A stretch of DNA of 6,427 nt from J088 sp003695505 [NCBI: Candidatus Dadabacteria bacterium] (GTDB lineage: Bacteria > J088), in contig RFIY01000302.1 of NCBI GenBank assembly GCA_003695505.1, positions 1-6,427 of the forward strand, in the 5' to 3' direction. Each line of letters opens with the position of its first letter. Position 1 is the first letter of the stretch. The notes under the pieces are model-generated. The model made no database searches. It was not told the origin of the DNA and saw only the letters and a program-made list of their open reading frames with translations. A program made the translations under genes and the position numbers. Below, in pieces: positions 6,354 through 6,427 of the stretch.

Positions 6354-6380
6354 CAACCTGCTGAGCCCCAAGGGGAAAAC

Positions 6381-6427
6381 ATGACAGTCTCACTTGAAAT
6401 GATCAAGCCGCAGGAAGTCGTTGCCGA
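6381..6427 (+). CDS. rpoA: RNA polymerase alpha subunit, first 15 codons only
   Basis: The frame from the ATG at 6381 reads MTVSLEMIKPQEVVA and runs off the end of the window. The 'IKP' followed by alternating hydrophobic residues resembles the start of proteobacterial alpha subunits (FLKPR.V.VE), and rpoA is the gene expected directly after rpsK-rpsD. A strong ribosome binding site, AAGGGG (6370-6375), precedes the start. The alpha subunit dimerises to begin RNA polymerase assembly and contacts activators and UP elements through its C-terminal domain, which is not in view. The call rests largely on gene order plus this short match. Confidence 0.85.
   Translation, partial: MTVSLEMIKPQEVVA

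Noticed and set aside
5682-6371. Minus-strand 229-codon frame opposite rpsD
   Set aside because: It is in register with rpsD codons and arises from the same avoidance of TTA, CTA and TCA. No domain is visible.
1-6427. Search for mobile elements, CRISPR arrays, tRNA or rRNA genes, or a novel defence or biosynthetic system
   Set aside because: The window is almost filled by thirteen well-known housekeeping genes in conserved order. I saw no repeats, foreign genes or RNA genes.

Overview
The window is a stretch of a bacterial ribosomal-protein super-operon, the spc operon running into the alpha operon. Everything I can support is on the + strand. The order is rpsH (lacking only its extreme 5' end), rplF, rplR, rpsE, rpmD, rplO, secY, adk, rpmJ, rpsM, rpsK, rpsD and the first 15 codons of rpoA. 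All are recognised from conserved family sequence, and none looks broken.

The sequence suggests a GC-rich Gram-negative-type bacterium, but I cannot place it securely. SecY reads most like deltaproteobacterial or related uncultured lineages. S4 and L36 are the zinc-cysteine (C+) forms. The rpoA start has the 'IKP' type of N-terminus. Adenylate kinase lies directly after secY, and the map and infA genes often found between adk and rpmJ are absent. The rpsD gene sits between rpsK and rpoA.

Layout: positions 1-2555 encode ribosomal proteins S8, L6, L18, S5, L30 and L15, with gaps of 1-23 nt. Two of these genes, rpsE and rpmD, start with GTG. Positions 2573-3880 encode the SecY translocon channel. 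Positions 3894-4565 encode adenylate kinase. A 173-nt gap (4566-4738) holds no convincing gene. It is the likeliest place for a separate promoter or leader serving the downstream block, but no good promoter is visible. Positions 4739-6317 encode L36, S13, S11 and S4. After a 63-nt spacer with a small hairpin, rpoA begins at 6381.

Together the genes supply parts of both ribosomal subunits, the channel for membrane and exported proteins, nucleotide homeostasis and the RNA polymerase alpha subunit. This is classic growth-rate-coupled housekeeping content. I found no undescribed system. The points most worth a second look are two substitutions in adenylate kinase at positions that are normally conserved (LID His to Ala, AMP-site Thr to Met), the adk placement with no map or infA, and the structured spacers before rpmJ and rpoA.
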